From the NCBI RefSeq assembly GCF_004322755.1, contig NZ_CP036401.1, positions 4,712,001 to 4,776,000 on the forward strand: DNA of 64,000 bases, in the 5' to 3' direction. Every line of letters starts with the position of its first letter. Position 1 is the stretch's first letter. This stretch comes from Pseudoduganella albidiflava. GTDB taxonomy: Bacteria; Pseudomonadota; Gammaproteobacteria; Burkholderiales; Burkholderiaceae_D. Positions 9,685-17,698 of this stretch are shown one piece after another. The translations under genes were made by a program, and so were the position numbers. The notes beneath the pieces are model-generated. The model had not been told where the DNA came from. It did no database searches and saw nothing but the letters and a program-made list of their open reading frames with translations.

Positions 9685-10374
9685 TCAGGCCGGGCGTTCC
9701 TGCATGATGTAGCCGATGCCGCGCAGCGTGACGATCGACGCGCCGCCATCCGGGCGGCGTTCCAGTTTCTTGCGGATGCGGTGGACATACAGCTCGATGG
9801 CGTCGAGGTTGACGTCGTCTTCCAGCGCGAAGACTTCCTGGAACAGCTTCTCCTTCGACAGGGCGCGGCCCGGCCGGGCGATCAGCGCCTCCAGCACGGC
9901 ATGCTCGCGCGGCGTGAGCGCAAGCGGTTCGCCGCAGTAGGAAAACATGCGCGACACGGTATCGAAACTCAGCTGGCCGCAGCGGTGCACCAGGGCCTCG
10001 TTGCCGCTGCGGCGCCGCAGCAGCGCCTTCACGCGCGCCTCCAGCTCGGCCAGCTCGAACGGCTTGGCCAGGTAATCGTCGGCGCCTTCGTTCAGGCCCT
10101 GCACCCGGTCTTCCAGCCCGCCCCGCGCCGTCAGGATCAGCACGGGCGTGCCGCCGCGGCTGCCGCCGCGGGCGCGCAGGCGGCGCAGCACTTCCATCCC
10201 GTCCATCCGCGGCAGGGTCAGGTCGAGGATCACCAGCGCGTAGTCCTGGGTATGCAGCAGCGTGTCCGCGTCCGCGCCGGTGGCGGCGCACTCGACGGTG
10301 AGGTTGGCATCGCGCAAAGCCTTCGACACCCAGTGGGCCAGCTCGACGTGGTCTTCGACTAACAGGATTCTCAT
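9685..10374 (-). CDS. tctD: OmpR-family response regulator, TctD-like
   Basis: DNA-binding response regulator of 229 residues. The receiver domain spans 1-115, with acidic residues VEDH at 7-10, phospho-acceptor D51 (LVILDLTLP) and K in YLAKPF. An OmpR/PhoB winged helix occupies about 130-225 (ALTPREHAVLEALIA and YVHRIRKKLE). The start at MRILLVEDH (10374) is the family-typical one. It is the first gene of the regulator-kinase pair and is divergent from the porin gene. Phosphorylated TctD-type regulators activate tricarboxylate uptake genes; direct repeats in the divergent promoter region fit OmpR-family binding. Confidence 0.87.
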   Translation of the reverse strand: MRILLVEDHVELAHWVSKALRDANLTVECAATGADADTLLHTQDYALVILDLTLPRMDGMEVLRRLRARGGSRGGTPVLILTARGGLEDRVQGLNEGADDYLAKPFELAELEARVKALLRRRSGNEALVHRCGQLSFDTVSRMFSYCGEPLALTPREHAVLEALIARPGRALSKEKLFQEVFALEDDVNLDAIELYVHRIRKKLERRPDGGASIVTLRGIGYIMQERPA

Positions 10375-10496
10375 CGCGCCAGTGTAAGCGCAAACGGCGC
10401 CGCCGGGAAAGGCCGGGCCGCGGAAGTGCCTGGTGCCGGACACCGGAACGACTGCACTGCACTGTGATGCGGGTACCGGCCGCGGCGCGCGTGCAC

Positions 10497-10513
10497 TGAA
10501 AGGGAATTGAAAG
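10497..10513 (+). promoter_or_regulatory. TGAAAG direct repeats in the tctD/porin divergent region
   Basis: TGAAAG occurs at 10497-10502 and again at 10508-10513, an 11-nt period, which is the spacing OmpR-family dimers use. The pair lies about 85 nt upstream of the porin start and 120 nt upstream of the regulator start. It is a candidate TctD-type operator, judged by eye. Confidence 0.4.
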
Positions 10514-10597
10514 CTCGCTGCGCATATAGTCCGCTCAAAGCCGTCCGCCCCGCCCCGTGGACAAGCGGCACACAACAATGACAGATCAGGAGACACC

Positions 10598-11659
10598 ATG
10601 AAGCAACCAGCACTCGCGCTCGCCATCCTGGCGGCGTTTTCCCTGAACCATTCGGCCTTCGCCCAGAGCAGCGTGGAGCTCTACGGCCTGCTCGACGTCG
10701 GCGTCGAATACGTCAACCATGCCGGCGACGACGGCGGCAGCCTGGCGCGCGTGATCTCGGGCGGCAAGAACACCTCGCGCTGGGGCATCCGCGGCAGCGA
10801 AGACCTGGGCGGAGGCCTGAAGGCCGTGTACAACCTGGAAGGCGGCATCCTGATGGACACCGGTGCCGCCGATGGCGCGCTGTTCAAGCGCCAGGCCTAC
10901 GTGGGCCTGGACGGCAAGTATGGCCGGCTCGTCATCGGCCGCTCGTTCACCACCACGTACGACCTGGTGATCAAGTTCGATCCACTGGGCTTCGCGCCCA
11001 ATTACTCGTGGGCCACCACCGGCGGCGCCACCGGGCCGTCGAAGTACGGCATGACGACGTCGTTCGACAACATGGTCAAATACACCGGCAAGAGCGGCGG
11101 CTTTACCTATGGCGCCTCGATCGGGCTGGGCGAACGGGCCGGCAACGCGAACGAAGGCCGCAAGATCGCGCTGGGCGGTTCGTGGTTCGGCAAGGGACTC
11201 GGCCTGATGGCGGCCTGCGAACAGGTCAACGGGACCACGGTCGCCCCGGCCATCCGGCGCGACAGGACCAACGTCTGCCACCTGGCGAGCGATTACACGA
11301 CGGGCGACTGGCGCTACACGGCCGGCATGCGCGCCTACAAGCTGCGCCATGGCGCCGCCGCGACCGCCGACCTGCGCGGCAATACCTACTGGGGCGGCAT
11401 CACCCGCGTGATCGACGACGTGACGCTGACCGGCGCCGTCTACCACATCGACACGCGCAACCTGCCGGCCGGCCAGGATGCCGATCCGACGATGTTCGTG
11501 GCGCGCGCCATGCTGGCGCTGTCCAAGCGCACCACGCTGTACGTGTCGGCCGCGCATGCCAAGGCCGACGAAGGCCAGCTGGTCGGGCTGTCGCGCGACG
11601 ACGCGGGCACCGGCACCACGCAGAGCGGCATCACGGCCGGCATCCAGCACCGCTTCTGA
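10598..11659 (+). CDS. Gram-negative porin (Burkholderiales OmpC/Omp32-like)
   Basis: Trimeric outer-membrane porin of 353 residues. A clear signal peptide ends at SAFAQS; the mature N-terminus SSVELYGLLDVG and the C-terminal phenylalanine in GITAGIQHRF are hallmarks of this porin family and of BAM recognition. GGAG precedes the ATG at normal distance. The gene is divergent from tctD and followed after 52 nt by the Bug solute-binding gene. It most likely supplies the outer-membrane path for tricarboxylates handled by CitMHS or a Bug-dependent carrier; the substrate is inferred from context. Confidence 0.9.
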   Translation: MKQPALALAILAAFSLNHSAFAQSSVELYGLLDVGVEYVNHAGDDGGSLARVISGGKNTSRWGIRGSEDLGGGLKAVYNLEGGILMDTGAADGALFKRQAYVGLDGKYGRLVIGRSFTTTYDLVIKFDPLGFAPNYSWATTGGATGPSKYGMTTSFDNMVKYTGKSGGFTYGASIGLGERAGNANEGRKIALGGSWFGKGLGLMAACEQVNGTTVAPAIRRDRTNVCHLASDYTTGDWRYTAGMRAYKLRHGAAATADLRGNTYWGGITRVIDDVTLTGAVYHIDTRNLPAGQDADPTMFVARAMLALSKRTTLYVSAAHAKADEGQLVGLSRDDAGTGTTQSGITAGIQHRF

Positions 11660-11711
11660 CCATCGTTGAATTGATCCCGGGCGCGCCCGCGCGGCGCGCT
11701 ATGATGGGCGC

Positions 11712-11765
11712 ATGAAACATGGATGCATGAAACAGGGCCGCATGAAGCATGGCCGAATGAAACAC
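11712..11765 (+). repeat. 15-nt tandem repeat containing serial start codons
   Basis: Three full 15-nt units and a partial one (atgaaacatggatgc type) begin exactly at the first ATG of the Bug gene, so each unit offers an in-frame start codon. Confidence 0.85.
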
Positions 11766-12743
11766 CTGCCCCGCTTCCTCGCCGCGCGCCTGCTGCCGTG
11801 GCTTGCCCTGCTCTGCCTGGAGCACGCCCGGGCCGCGCCGCCCGAAGCGGAATGCCTGATCCCCTCCAAGCCGGGCGGCGCGATGGACCTGACCTGCAAG
11901 CTGGCCCGGCAAGCCTTGCAGCAAACCCCGGCCGCGCCGCAGCTCAAGCTGAGCTACCTGCCCGGCGGCGTGGGCGCGGTAGCGTGGCACACGCTGGTAT
12001 CGCAGCGCCGTGCGGAACCGAACACGCTGGTCACCTTTTCCAGCGGGTCCATCCTGAACCTGGCCCTGGGCAAGTTCGGCAAGGCCGATGTCAACGACGT
12101 CCGCTGGGTCGCCGCGTTCGGCGCCGACTACGGCATGGTTGCCGTGCGCGCCGATTCGCCGTATCGCACGCTGGGCGACCTGGTCGGCGCCTTGAAGCGC
12201 GATCCGCGCCAGGTGCTGATCGGCATGTCCGGCACGGTGGGCAGCCAGGACTGGATCAAGATGGCGCTGCTGGCGCGCCTGGCCGGCATCGACCCGCGCA
12301 AGCTGCGCTTCGTGGCGCTGGAAGGCGGCGGCGAGCAGTTCGTGGCGATGCAGGCCAACCATGTGCAGGCCGTGTCGGGCGACACCTCCGAAGCGCTGCT
12401 CAATGCCGGCCCCGGCAAGGTGCGGGTGCTGGCCGTGCTGGCCGAACGGCGCCTGCCCGGCCTGCTGGCCGGCGTGCCGACGGCGCGCGAACAGGGCTAT
12501 GACGTGGTCTGGCCAGTGATCCGCGGCGTGTGGATGGGACCCGACGTGCCCGAGGCCGACTACCGGCGCTGGGTGGCGGCCTTCGCCGGCATCGAAACGG
12601 CGCCCGGCTTCGCGCAGATGCGCACGCAGGCCGGGCTGTATCCGTTCACGCTGACGGGCGAGGCGCTGACCGCCTACGTCCGGCGCACCGCCGACACCTA
12701 CAACCGCCAGGCCAGGCAGTTCGGGCTGGTGCGCGAGCGTTAA
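11712..12743 (+). CDS. Bug/TctC-family tripartite tricarboxylate solute-binding protein
   Basis: Periplasmic solute-binding protein of the Bug family, which binds carboxylates for TctAB-type carriers. The typical blocks are seen: IPSKPGGAMDLTCKLARQAL near the start of the mature protein, YLPGGVGAVAW, and VGSQDW in the middle. No tctA or tctB gene is in the window, so it may be an orphan binding protein as is common in this group. The N-terminus carries 5-residue repeats (MKHGC, MKQGR, MKHGR) with four possible ATG starts at 11712, 11727, 11742 and 11757; the last puts the signal peptide in the usual register, so the true start is uncertain. Confidence 0.85.
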   Translation: MKHGCMKQGRMKHGRMKHLPRFLAARLLPWLALLCLEHARAAPPEAECLIPSKPGGAMDLTCKLARQALQQTPAAPQLKLSYLPGGVGAVAWHTLVSQRRAEPNTLVTFSSGSILNLALGKFGKADVNDVRWVAAFGADYGMVAVRADSPYRTLGDLVGALKRDPRQVLIGMSGTVGSQDWIKMALLARLAGIDPRKLRFVALEGGGEQFVAMQANHVQAVSGDTSEALLNAGPGKVRVLAVLAERRLPGLLAGVPTAREQGYDVVWPVIRGVWMGPDVPEADYRRWVAAFAGIETAPGFAQMRTQAGLYPFTLTGEALTAYVRRTADTYNRQARQFGLVRER

Positions 12744-12760
12744 TGGTGCGCGAGCGTTAA
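12727..12760 (+). repeat. Exact 17-nt tandem duplication across the Bug stop codon
   Basis: The unit tggtgcgcgagcgttaa occurs twice back to back. The first copy ends with the stop codon of the Bug gene; the second repeats the last codons and stop behind it. Confidence 0.9.
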
Positions 12761-12773
12761 GCCACCCGGGCGC

Positions 12774-14150
12774 TCAGGCGCTCAGTTGCAGCAGCACGGA
12801 AGCGTGCGGCGCCAATGCCTGCCTGACGCTGCCCGTGACGGGCGCCATGTCGCGCCGCGCCCACAGGTCGCGGCACTTCACCTGCCGGCCGCCCAGGTTC
12901 AGGCGCGACAGGTCGAACACCAGTTCGGTGGCGCTGTCGCCGGTATTGAACAGGGCGAGATAATGGACGTTGCCCTGGCCGGCGGGCTGGGCGCTCCAGA
13001 TGCGCGTGCCGGCGTCGGCCCGGTGTGGCCGGTTCGCCGTGCTGCGCTGGTTCACGGCCAGCACTTCCGGGTTGGTCAGCAGCGCCAGCGTGCGCTCATC
13101 CAGGTGGCGCAGGTCGCCGCCCATGATCAGCGGCGAGCGGGCGATCGACCACAGCGTCATCAGCGTCTGCTGCTCGTCGGGCGTGAACTTGGTATCGCGC
13201 TCGCCGAGCGCCAGTCGGCCCAGCGGCAGCATGTCGGCATCCGGCCACGCGTTGGCGGCCATGTACGGATTCCAGTTTTCCAGCCGCGTGAACTGCTCGT
13301 GCAGCAATTTCCATTCATCCCAGAAGTCGTCCGAGATGCGCCACATCTGCGCATAGTGCGGCACGTGCAGGGCCCACTTCAGGTCCGTTTCGCCCGGCGA
13401 CAGGCTGAGGGTGATCGGCCGGCCCGTCTTCTGGATCGCCTTGCGCGCCGCCTCGATTTCCGGCCAGTTGGCATCGTAGGGGCGCGACATGTCGTCCATC
13501 TTGATGAAGTCCACGCCCCACGACGCATACAGCGCGAAGATCGAATCGTAGTAGGCCTGGGCACCGGGCTTGCTCATGTCCACGCCGTACATGTCGGGAT
13601 TCCATGCGCAGATCGAATTCGTGTTGGCGATGTCCTGCGCGCGATACTGCGTGCCCAGCACCGGCGTGTTGGCGCGCACGGCCTGGCGCGGAATGCCCCG
13701 CATCACGTGGATGCCGAACTTCATGCCCAGCTTGTGCACCTGGTCGGCCAGCGCCTTGAAGCCGCCACCGCCGGCCGCGCTGGGGAAACGGTTCGGCGCC
13801 GGCAGCAGGCGGCCGTTGGCATCCATCGCCAGTTCCGCACCCTTGCGGTATTCATAGCTGTTGGCGTTCGGCTCGTACCACTGGATGTCGACGGTGAACA
13901 CGTCATACCCGGACGGCAGCAGTTTTTCCGCCATGATGCGGGCATTTTCCAGCGCCTGCGCTTCGGTGATCGTGGTGGCGAACGAGTTCCAGCTGTTCCA
14001 GCCCATCGGCGGGGTCGGCGCCAGCTCCCTGGTCTTGCGCACCGGGGTGGCCGTTGCCGCGCTGGCGACGGTGGGGGTGACTGCAGGGGCCACGCTGGCC
14101 AGGCCGGTGAGGATGGAAGCGGTAAGAAGGTTTCTGCGGTGTGGGTTCAT
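12774..14150 (-). CDS. GH27 family alpha-galactosidase
   Basis: Secreted alpha-galactosidase of family GH27, hydrolysing terminal alpha-galactosyl groups by a retaining mechanism. The catalytic barrel begins PPMGWNSWNSF (about 47-57). The nucleophile is D219 in FIKMDD and the acid/base D274 in RISDDFW. A C-terminal beta-sandwich follows from about residue 370. The N-terminus MNPHRRNLLTAS looks like a twin-arginine signal followed by a hydrophobic stretch and an AxA site near residue 30. Length (458) is typical. It stands alone, convergent with the Bug gene; together with the GH95 enzyme it suggests plant or mucin glycan use. Confidence 0.92.
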   Translation of the reverse strand: MNPHRRNLLTASILTGLASVAPAVTPTVASAATATPVRKTRELAPTPPMGWNSWNSFATTITEAQALENARIMAEKLLPSGYDVFTVDIQWYEPNANSYEYRKGAELAMDANGRLLPAPNRFPSAAGGGGFKALADQVHKLGMKFGIHVMRGIPRQAVRANTPVLGTQYRAQDIANTNSICAWNPDMYGVDMSKPGAQAYYDSIFALYASWGVDFIKMDDMSRPYDANWPEIEAARKAIQKTGRPITLSLSPGETDLKWALHVPHYAQMWRISDDFWDEWKLLHEQFTRLENWNPYMAANAWPDADMLPLGRLALGERDTKFTPDEQQTLMTLWSIARSPLIMGGDLRHLDERTLALLTNPEVLAVNQRSTANRPHRADAGTRIWSAQPAGQGNVHYLALFNTGDSATELVFDLSRLNLGGRQVKCRDLWARRDMAPVTGSVRQALAPHASVLLQLSA

Positions 14151-14491
14151 GCTCTGCCAGGAATTGGATGATCGATTGGACCGCCGCCTTCAAATGTCGC
14201 CAGGGGCAGGTTCCGCGTTGTCGTCGTCTTCGATCCGGCGCCCGCCGATCCTCGAGCCAGCGGCTGCGGAATCGTCGGACGGTCTTCTCCCCCGGATCGA
14301 GCGCCCATGATGATAACTCGGCAATCCGGCGCGGCGGCCCCTTCTGCGATCACGAAATGACCGGCTCCGATACCGAAAACGGCATCTTGCGCCCCCTGGC
14401 TGTGGCGCCATCGGCTGGCCGCCAGCGCGCCGACGCTAGCGGGAATGCCGGCAAGTGGATGCCCGACCTGTGCAGGCTTCGTCCAGCCCCT
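14151..14491. other. Intergenic region without recognised content
   Basis: These 341 nt lie between the GH27 start and the end of the VOC gene. I see no convincing gene, terminator, repeat or operator; the GH27 promoter should lie near its left end. Confidence 0.5.
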
Positions 14492-14890
14492 TCACTCCTG
14501 CTGTGCCATCCACACGAGTTCCCACACGTGGCCATCCAGGTCCTCGAAGGCGTGGCTGTACATGAAGCCATGGTCTTGCGGCGCACGCGGCGCCCGGCCG
14601 CCGGCGGCGATCGCCTTGGCCACGATTCCGTCGACTTCCTCCCGGCTTTCGCAGCTCAGGCAGATCAGCACCCCGGTCGCCTCCTTCGCCTGCGCAATGG
14701 GCTTGTCGATGAAGGTCTTGAAGAACGCGTGCGTCAGCAGCATCGCATAGATGCTGCCCTCGGCGATCACCAGGCAGGCACCGCTCTCGTTGGTGAATTG
14801 CGCATTGAACGTGTAACCGAGCGCCTGGAAAAACTCCTTGGATTTGTCGAGGTCGCTGACCGGCAGGTTGACGAAGATCTGTTTATTCAT
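14492..14890 (-). CDS. VOC-superfamily (glyoxalase/bleomycin resistance-like) protein
   Basis: Small cytoplasmic protein of 132 residues with the vicinal-oxygen-chelate fold: an N-terminal FVNLPVSDLDKSKEFFQALGY strand-helix and a C-terminal AFEDLDGHVWELVWM strand ending in the usual metal-ligand E. The pattern is that of the lactoylglutathione-lyase-like group often annotated as glyoxalase or extradiol dioxygenase. The start at MNKQIFVN (14890) is preceded by GAGGA; the frame continues upstream without a ribosome site. The reaction is not known. Confidence 0.85.
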   Translation of the reverse strand: MNKQIFVNLPVSDLDKSKEFFQALGYTFNAQFTNESGACLVIAEGSIYAMLLTHAFFKTFIDKPIAQAKEATGVLICLSCESREEVDGIVAKAIAAGGRAPRAPQDHGFMYSHAFEDLDGHVWELVWMAQQE

Positions 14891-15118
14891 GACATCCTCA
14901 TTTGGTAAAGGTGGGTGGAATAACGGGTCTGGCATTCTGACGACGAACGATGATGGGTTAAATCGACAATGTAATCAAGAAAATACCGGGTCACTCGCAG
15001 AGCCGGGCTGCGCCGACCCGGCGTGTGCTGCCCGGCTGGCGCATCGACCAGCACTTGTCCCGGACACTGTCCCGTCCAGGCCTGGTCGCCGATTACCCCA
15101 GCTCGATGGCGCATTGCA

Positions 15119-15133
15119 TTGTGCACTGCACAA
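15119..15133. promoter_or_regulatory. PhaR-like operator, upstream site
   Basis: TTGTGCA-C-TGCACAA is a perfect 15-nt palindrome 9 nt upstream of the phasin -35 hexamer. TGCA-rich sites of this kind are typical of PhaR, which represses phasin genes when no polyhydroxyalkanoate is present. phaR itself is not in the window. Confidence 0.6.
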
Positions 15134-15141
15134 AACTTCGC

Positions 15142-15169
15142 TTGACTTCCCCCCTCATCCCTGTACACT
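15142..15169 (+). promoter_or_regulatory. Phasin promoter
   Basis: TTGACT at 15142-15147 and TACACT at 15164-15169, spaced by 16 nt, form a plausible sigma-70 promoter about 80 nt upstream of the phasin ATG. It is flanked by two PhaR-like sites. Confidence 0.6.
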
Positions 15170-15175
15170 GAACTT

Positions 15176-15191
15176 TGTTGCGCTGCACAAT
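15176..15191. promoter_or_regulatory. PhaR-like operator, downstream site
   Basis: TTGTTGCGCTGCACAA lies just after the expected transcription start and resembles the upstream palindrome with one half-site changed. Two sites bracketing the promoter would suit repression. Confidence 0.45.
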
Positions 15192-15250
15192 AGATTAGCT
15201 TGAGCGGTCAATCACGACCTCTCATCAATGTGATTACACTGGAGAACACC

Positions 15251-15817
15251 ATGTCCACGATTCCCGAGCAATTTTCCAATGCCGCCAAGGCCAGCTTCGA
15301 CAACCAGTTCGCCAGCTTCTCGGCCCTGACCAACACGGCGCTGGAAGGCTTCCAGAAACTGGCGGCACTGAACATGGCCACTGCCAAGGCATCGCTGGAG
15401 GGTTCTTCCGTCACCGCCAAGCAGCTGCTGTCGGCCAGCAACCCGCAAGAGTTCTTCTCGCTGAGCACGGCGCAGGCCCAGCCGGCGGCTGAAAAAGCCC
15501 TGGCCTACGGCCGCCAGGTGTCGTCGATCGCTGCCGAAACGGCTGCCGAGTTCTCGAAAGCGGCCAAGGCGCAAATCACGGAAAACAGCCGCAAGGTGAT
15601 TTCGCTGGTGAACGAAGCCAGCAAGCACGCGCCGGCCGGCAGCGAAAACGCCGTCGCCCTGTTCAAGTCCGCACTGGGCAACGCCGACGCCGGCTACGAA
15701 CAGCTCACCCGTTCGGCGAAGCAGGCTTCGGACACGATCGAAGCTAACGTGACCGCCGCGGTGAACCAGTTCAATTCGGCCGTCAAGAACAGCCCGCTGG
15801 CTGCCGCCGCCAAGTAA
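15251..15817 (+). CDS. Phasin family protein (PHA granule-associated)
   Basis: Amphipathic helical protein of 188 residues that coats polyhydroxyalkanoate granules. The pattern QFASFSALTNTALEGFQKLAALNMATAKASLE and the long alanine-rich helices match the Burkholderiales phasin family (PhaP). The C-terminus ends AAAK, as often seen. GGAG lies 9 nt before the ATG at 15251; an upstream in-frame start at 15200 would fall in the leader and has no ribosome site. It is monocistronic, with its own promoter and PhaR-like operators. Confidence 0.93.
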   Translation: MSTIPEQFSNAAKASFDNQFASFSALTNTALEGFQKLAALNMATAKASLEGSSVTAKQLLSASNPQEFFSLSTAQAQPAAEKALAYGRQVSSIAAETAAEFSKAAKAQITENSRKVISLVNEASKHAPAGSENAVALFKSALGNADAGYEQLTRSAKQASDTIEANVTAAVNQFNSAVKNSPLAAAAK

Positions 15818-15927
15818 TCGGCGCCCGCGCCAGCCGGCGCACTCACGGTGTCCCGCGTTGCGGAATCGTTCAATGCATTCGACGAACTGCGACCGGGACA
15901 CCAGCCCTGCTGGCTGGCGGCCTCGCG

Positions 15928-16212
15928 TTACCGGCGCCGCCTGAACGGATAGCCGGCCCAGTGGCCGAGCGCATACAGCGCCAGCAAGGTCGGCGGCCAG
16001 ATGGCAAGGTAGGCCATCGTCCACGACATGCCGCCCATCCGCTGCAACAGGCTGTCAGGCAATGCCGCCAATTGCAGGGCGATCGGCAGTTGCAGCAAGA
16101 CATAACTCCCCTTGGGATCCCCGGGCTCCGCCCATAGCGCCGCGGCGACCGCCGCAGCGGTCACGGCAACGTACATGCCGGACAATCCCAATCCTGTGCG
16201 GCTCCATCGCAT
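15928..16212 (-). CDS. Small membrane protein of unknown function
   Basis: A 94-residue protein starting at MRWSRTGLGLSG, with GGAG 9 nt before the ATG at 16212. Three hydrophobic stretches (about residues 9-27, 36-55 and 62-84) suggest an inner-membrane protein; it ends with a basic FRRRR tail that would stay in the cytoplasm. I do not recognise a family. A longer frame to 16371 is open but has no ribosome site. It is convergent with the phasin gene. Confidence 0.55.
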   Translation of the reverse strand: MRWSRTGLGLSGMYVAVTAAAVAAALWAEPGDPKGSYVLLQLPIALQLAALPDSLLQRMGGMSWTMAYLAIWPPTLLALYALGHWAGYPFRRRR

Positions 16213-16386
16213 CGGTATCGCTCCATCCTGAATATTCTCTACAACGCGGCAAGCCGGCACCGGCATCGCGAACAGACCGGGCACTTTCCTATGGATGCAG
16301 CCTGCCACCGGCACCACGGCTCCCTGTGCGGTCGTTTCGTCACTATCCGTTACGGCAAGGGCGGCATGCATGTACGCCGGCGCGCA

Positions 16387-16935
16387 TCACCCGCCCCGCT
16401 GCCCCTTCAGCAGCGCCACCAGCGCCGCCGGCTCGGCCTCGACCAGCATCCGCTCCGCGTTGCGCGGGTGGATGAAGCCTTCTTCGCGCGCGTGCGCGAC
16501 GAAATCGATCAGCCGGTCGTAGAAGCCATCGACGTTGAACAGCGCGATCGGCTTGTCGTGGATGCCCAGCTGCGACCAGGTCAGCATCTCGAACAGTTCT
16601 TCCAGCGTGCCCAGCCCGCCGGGCATGGCGATGAAGCCGTCGGACAGCTGGGCCATCATGGCCTTGCGCTCGTGCATGTCCTTGACGATGAATTGCCGCG
16701 TCAGCCCCGTGTGGCCCACTTCGCGCTCGACCAGCGCGGTGGGGATCACGCCCGTCACCTCGCCACCCAGGCGCAGCACTTCGTCGGCGATCACGCCCAT
16801 CAGCCCCACGTTGCCGCCGCCATAGACCAGCGCCAGGTTGGCATCGACCAGCGCGGCCGCCAGGGCACGCGCGCGTTCCGCATACAGCGGGCTGGCGCCG
16901 GCATTGGCGCCACAGTACACACAGACAGATTTCAC
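16387..16935 (-). CDS. LOG-family (lonely guy) nucleotide phosphoribohydrolase
   Basis: Rossmann-fold protein of the LOG/TIGR00730 family, whose studied members release the base from nucleoside 5'-monophosphates. The 182-residue protein has the N-terminal VCVYCGANAG block and the signature PGGLGTLEELFE (about 104-115), with the conserved YGGGNVGLMG upstream. It starts with GTG, whose first four bases overlap the stop of the TetR gene (GTGA), so translation is coupled to it. In bacteria the physiological role is mostly unclear. Confidence 0.9.
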   Translation of the reverse strand: MKSVCVYCGANAGASPLYAERARALAAALVDANLALVYGGGNVGLMGVIADEVLRLGGEVTGVIPTALVEREVGHTGLTRQFIVKDMHERKAMMAQLSDGFIAMPGGLGTLEELFEMLTWSQLGIHDKPIALFNVDGFYDRLIDFVAHAREEGFIHPRNAERMLVEAEPAALVALLKGQRGG

Positions 16936-17633
16936 TTGTTCAGTTTCTTGAGGTAGTCGTCGGACAGTTTCTGGAAGCGCGCCAGCGTTTCGCCGCGCAG
17001 GTAGGGTTCGACCTGGATCAGCACCTGGTAGCAGCCGCGCGCCAGCGCATCGGCCATCGACTGCTGCTCGGTGTACTTGCGCGGATTGCGCACGTATTCA
17101 TACGACAGCCAGTAGGTGGCCACCACCACCATATTGGTTGCCATCGCATCGATCTTCACATCGTTCGCTTCCAGCGCCCCTTCGCTGCGCAAGTCTTCGC
17201 ACAGCTGCCTGGCCACCTTGATCTTGTGCGCCAGGATCTGCTTGAAGTGCAGTTCCAGCTTGCGGTTGCGCGACAGCAGGTCGTTCAGGTCGCGGTAGAA
17301 GAAGCGGTAGCGCCAGATCAGCTCGAACATCAGGTGCAGGTACTGCCACACGTCTTCGATGTTCGAGCGGCGCCCGGCCGGTACGTGGAGGATGCGTTCG
17401 ATTTCCTGCTCGAACTGGACGAAGATCGAGTTGACGATGTCGTCCTTGTTGCGGAAGTGGTAGTACAGGTTACCCGGGGAGATGCTCAGTTCTTCGGCGA
17501 TCACGGTCGTGGTGATGTTCGGTTCGCCGAATTCGTTGAACAGGCGCAGCGACAATTCCTGGATGCGTTCGCGTGTTCTTCTGGGAGCTTTCTGTAACAT
17601 GGCCGGAGGTGCTGTTGTTTTGGTCGCCAGCAT
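16932..17633 (-). CDS. TetR-family transcriptional regulator
   Basis: Cytoplasmic regulator of 233 residues. The N-terminal TetR helix-turn-helix is clear: ERIQELSLRLFNEFG, then TTTVIAEELSISPGNLYYHF (about 40-60). The C-terminal ligand domain is rich in aromatic residues (ELIWRYRFFYRDLNDLLSRN) and matches the TetR group common in beta- and gammaproteobacteria near fatty-acid or envelope genes. The frame overlaps the LOG gene by 4 nt. The effector is unknown. Confidence 0.9.
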   Translation of the reverse strand: MLATKTTAPPAMLQKAPRRTRERIQELSLRLFNEFGEPNITTTVIAEELSISPGNLYYHFRNKDDIVNSIFVQFEQEIERILHVPAGRRSNIEDVWQYLHLMFELIWRYRFFYRDLNDLLSRNRKLELHFKQILAHKIKVARQLCEDLRSEGALEANDVKIDAMATNMVVVATYWLSYEYVRNPRKYTEQQSMADALARGCYQVLIQVEPYLRGETLARFQKLSDDYLKKLNK

Positions 17634-17698
17634 AACACCGATGGCACGGCCGTGCGGAGTTGTCCCGGCCGCGCGGGCCGCGGCGGGCCAGCGGAGCG

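Noticed and set aside
10507..10530. TTGAAA/TATAGT as a sigma-70 promoter of the porin
   Set aside because: The spacing is only 12 nt, too short for a -35/-10 pair.
9685..10626. N-terminally extended form of the TctD-like regulator
   Set aside because: Residues before MRILLVEDH match nothing and overlap the divergent promoter and porin start.
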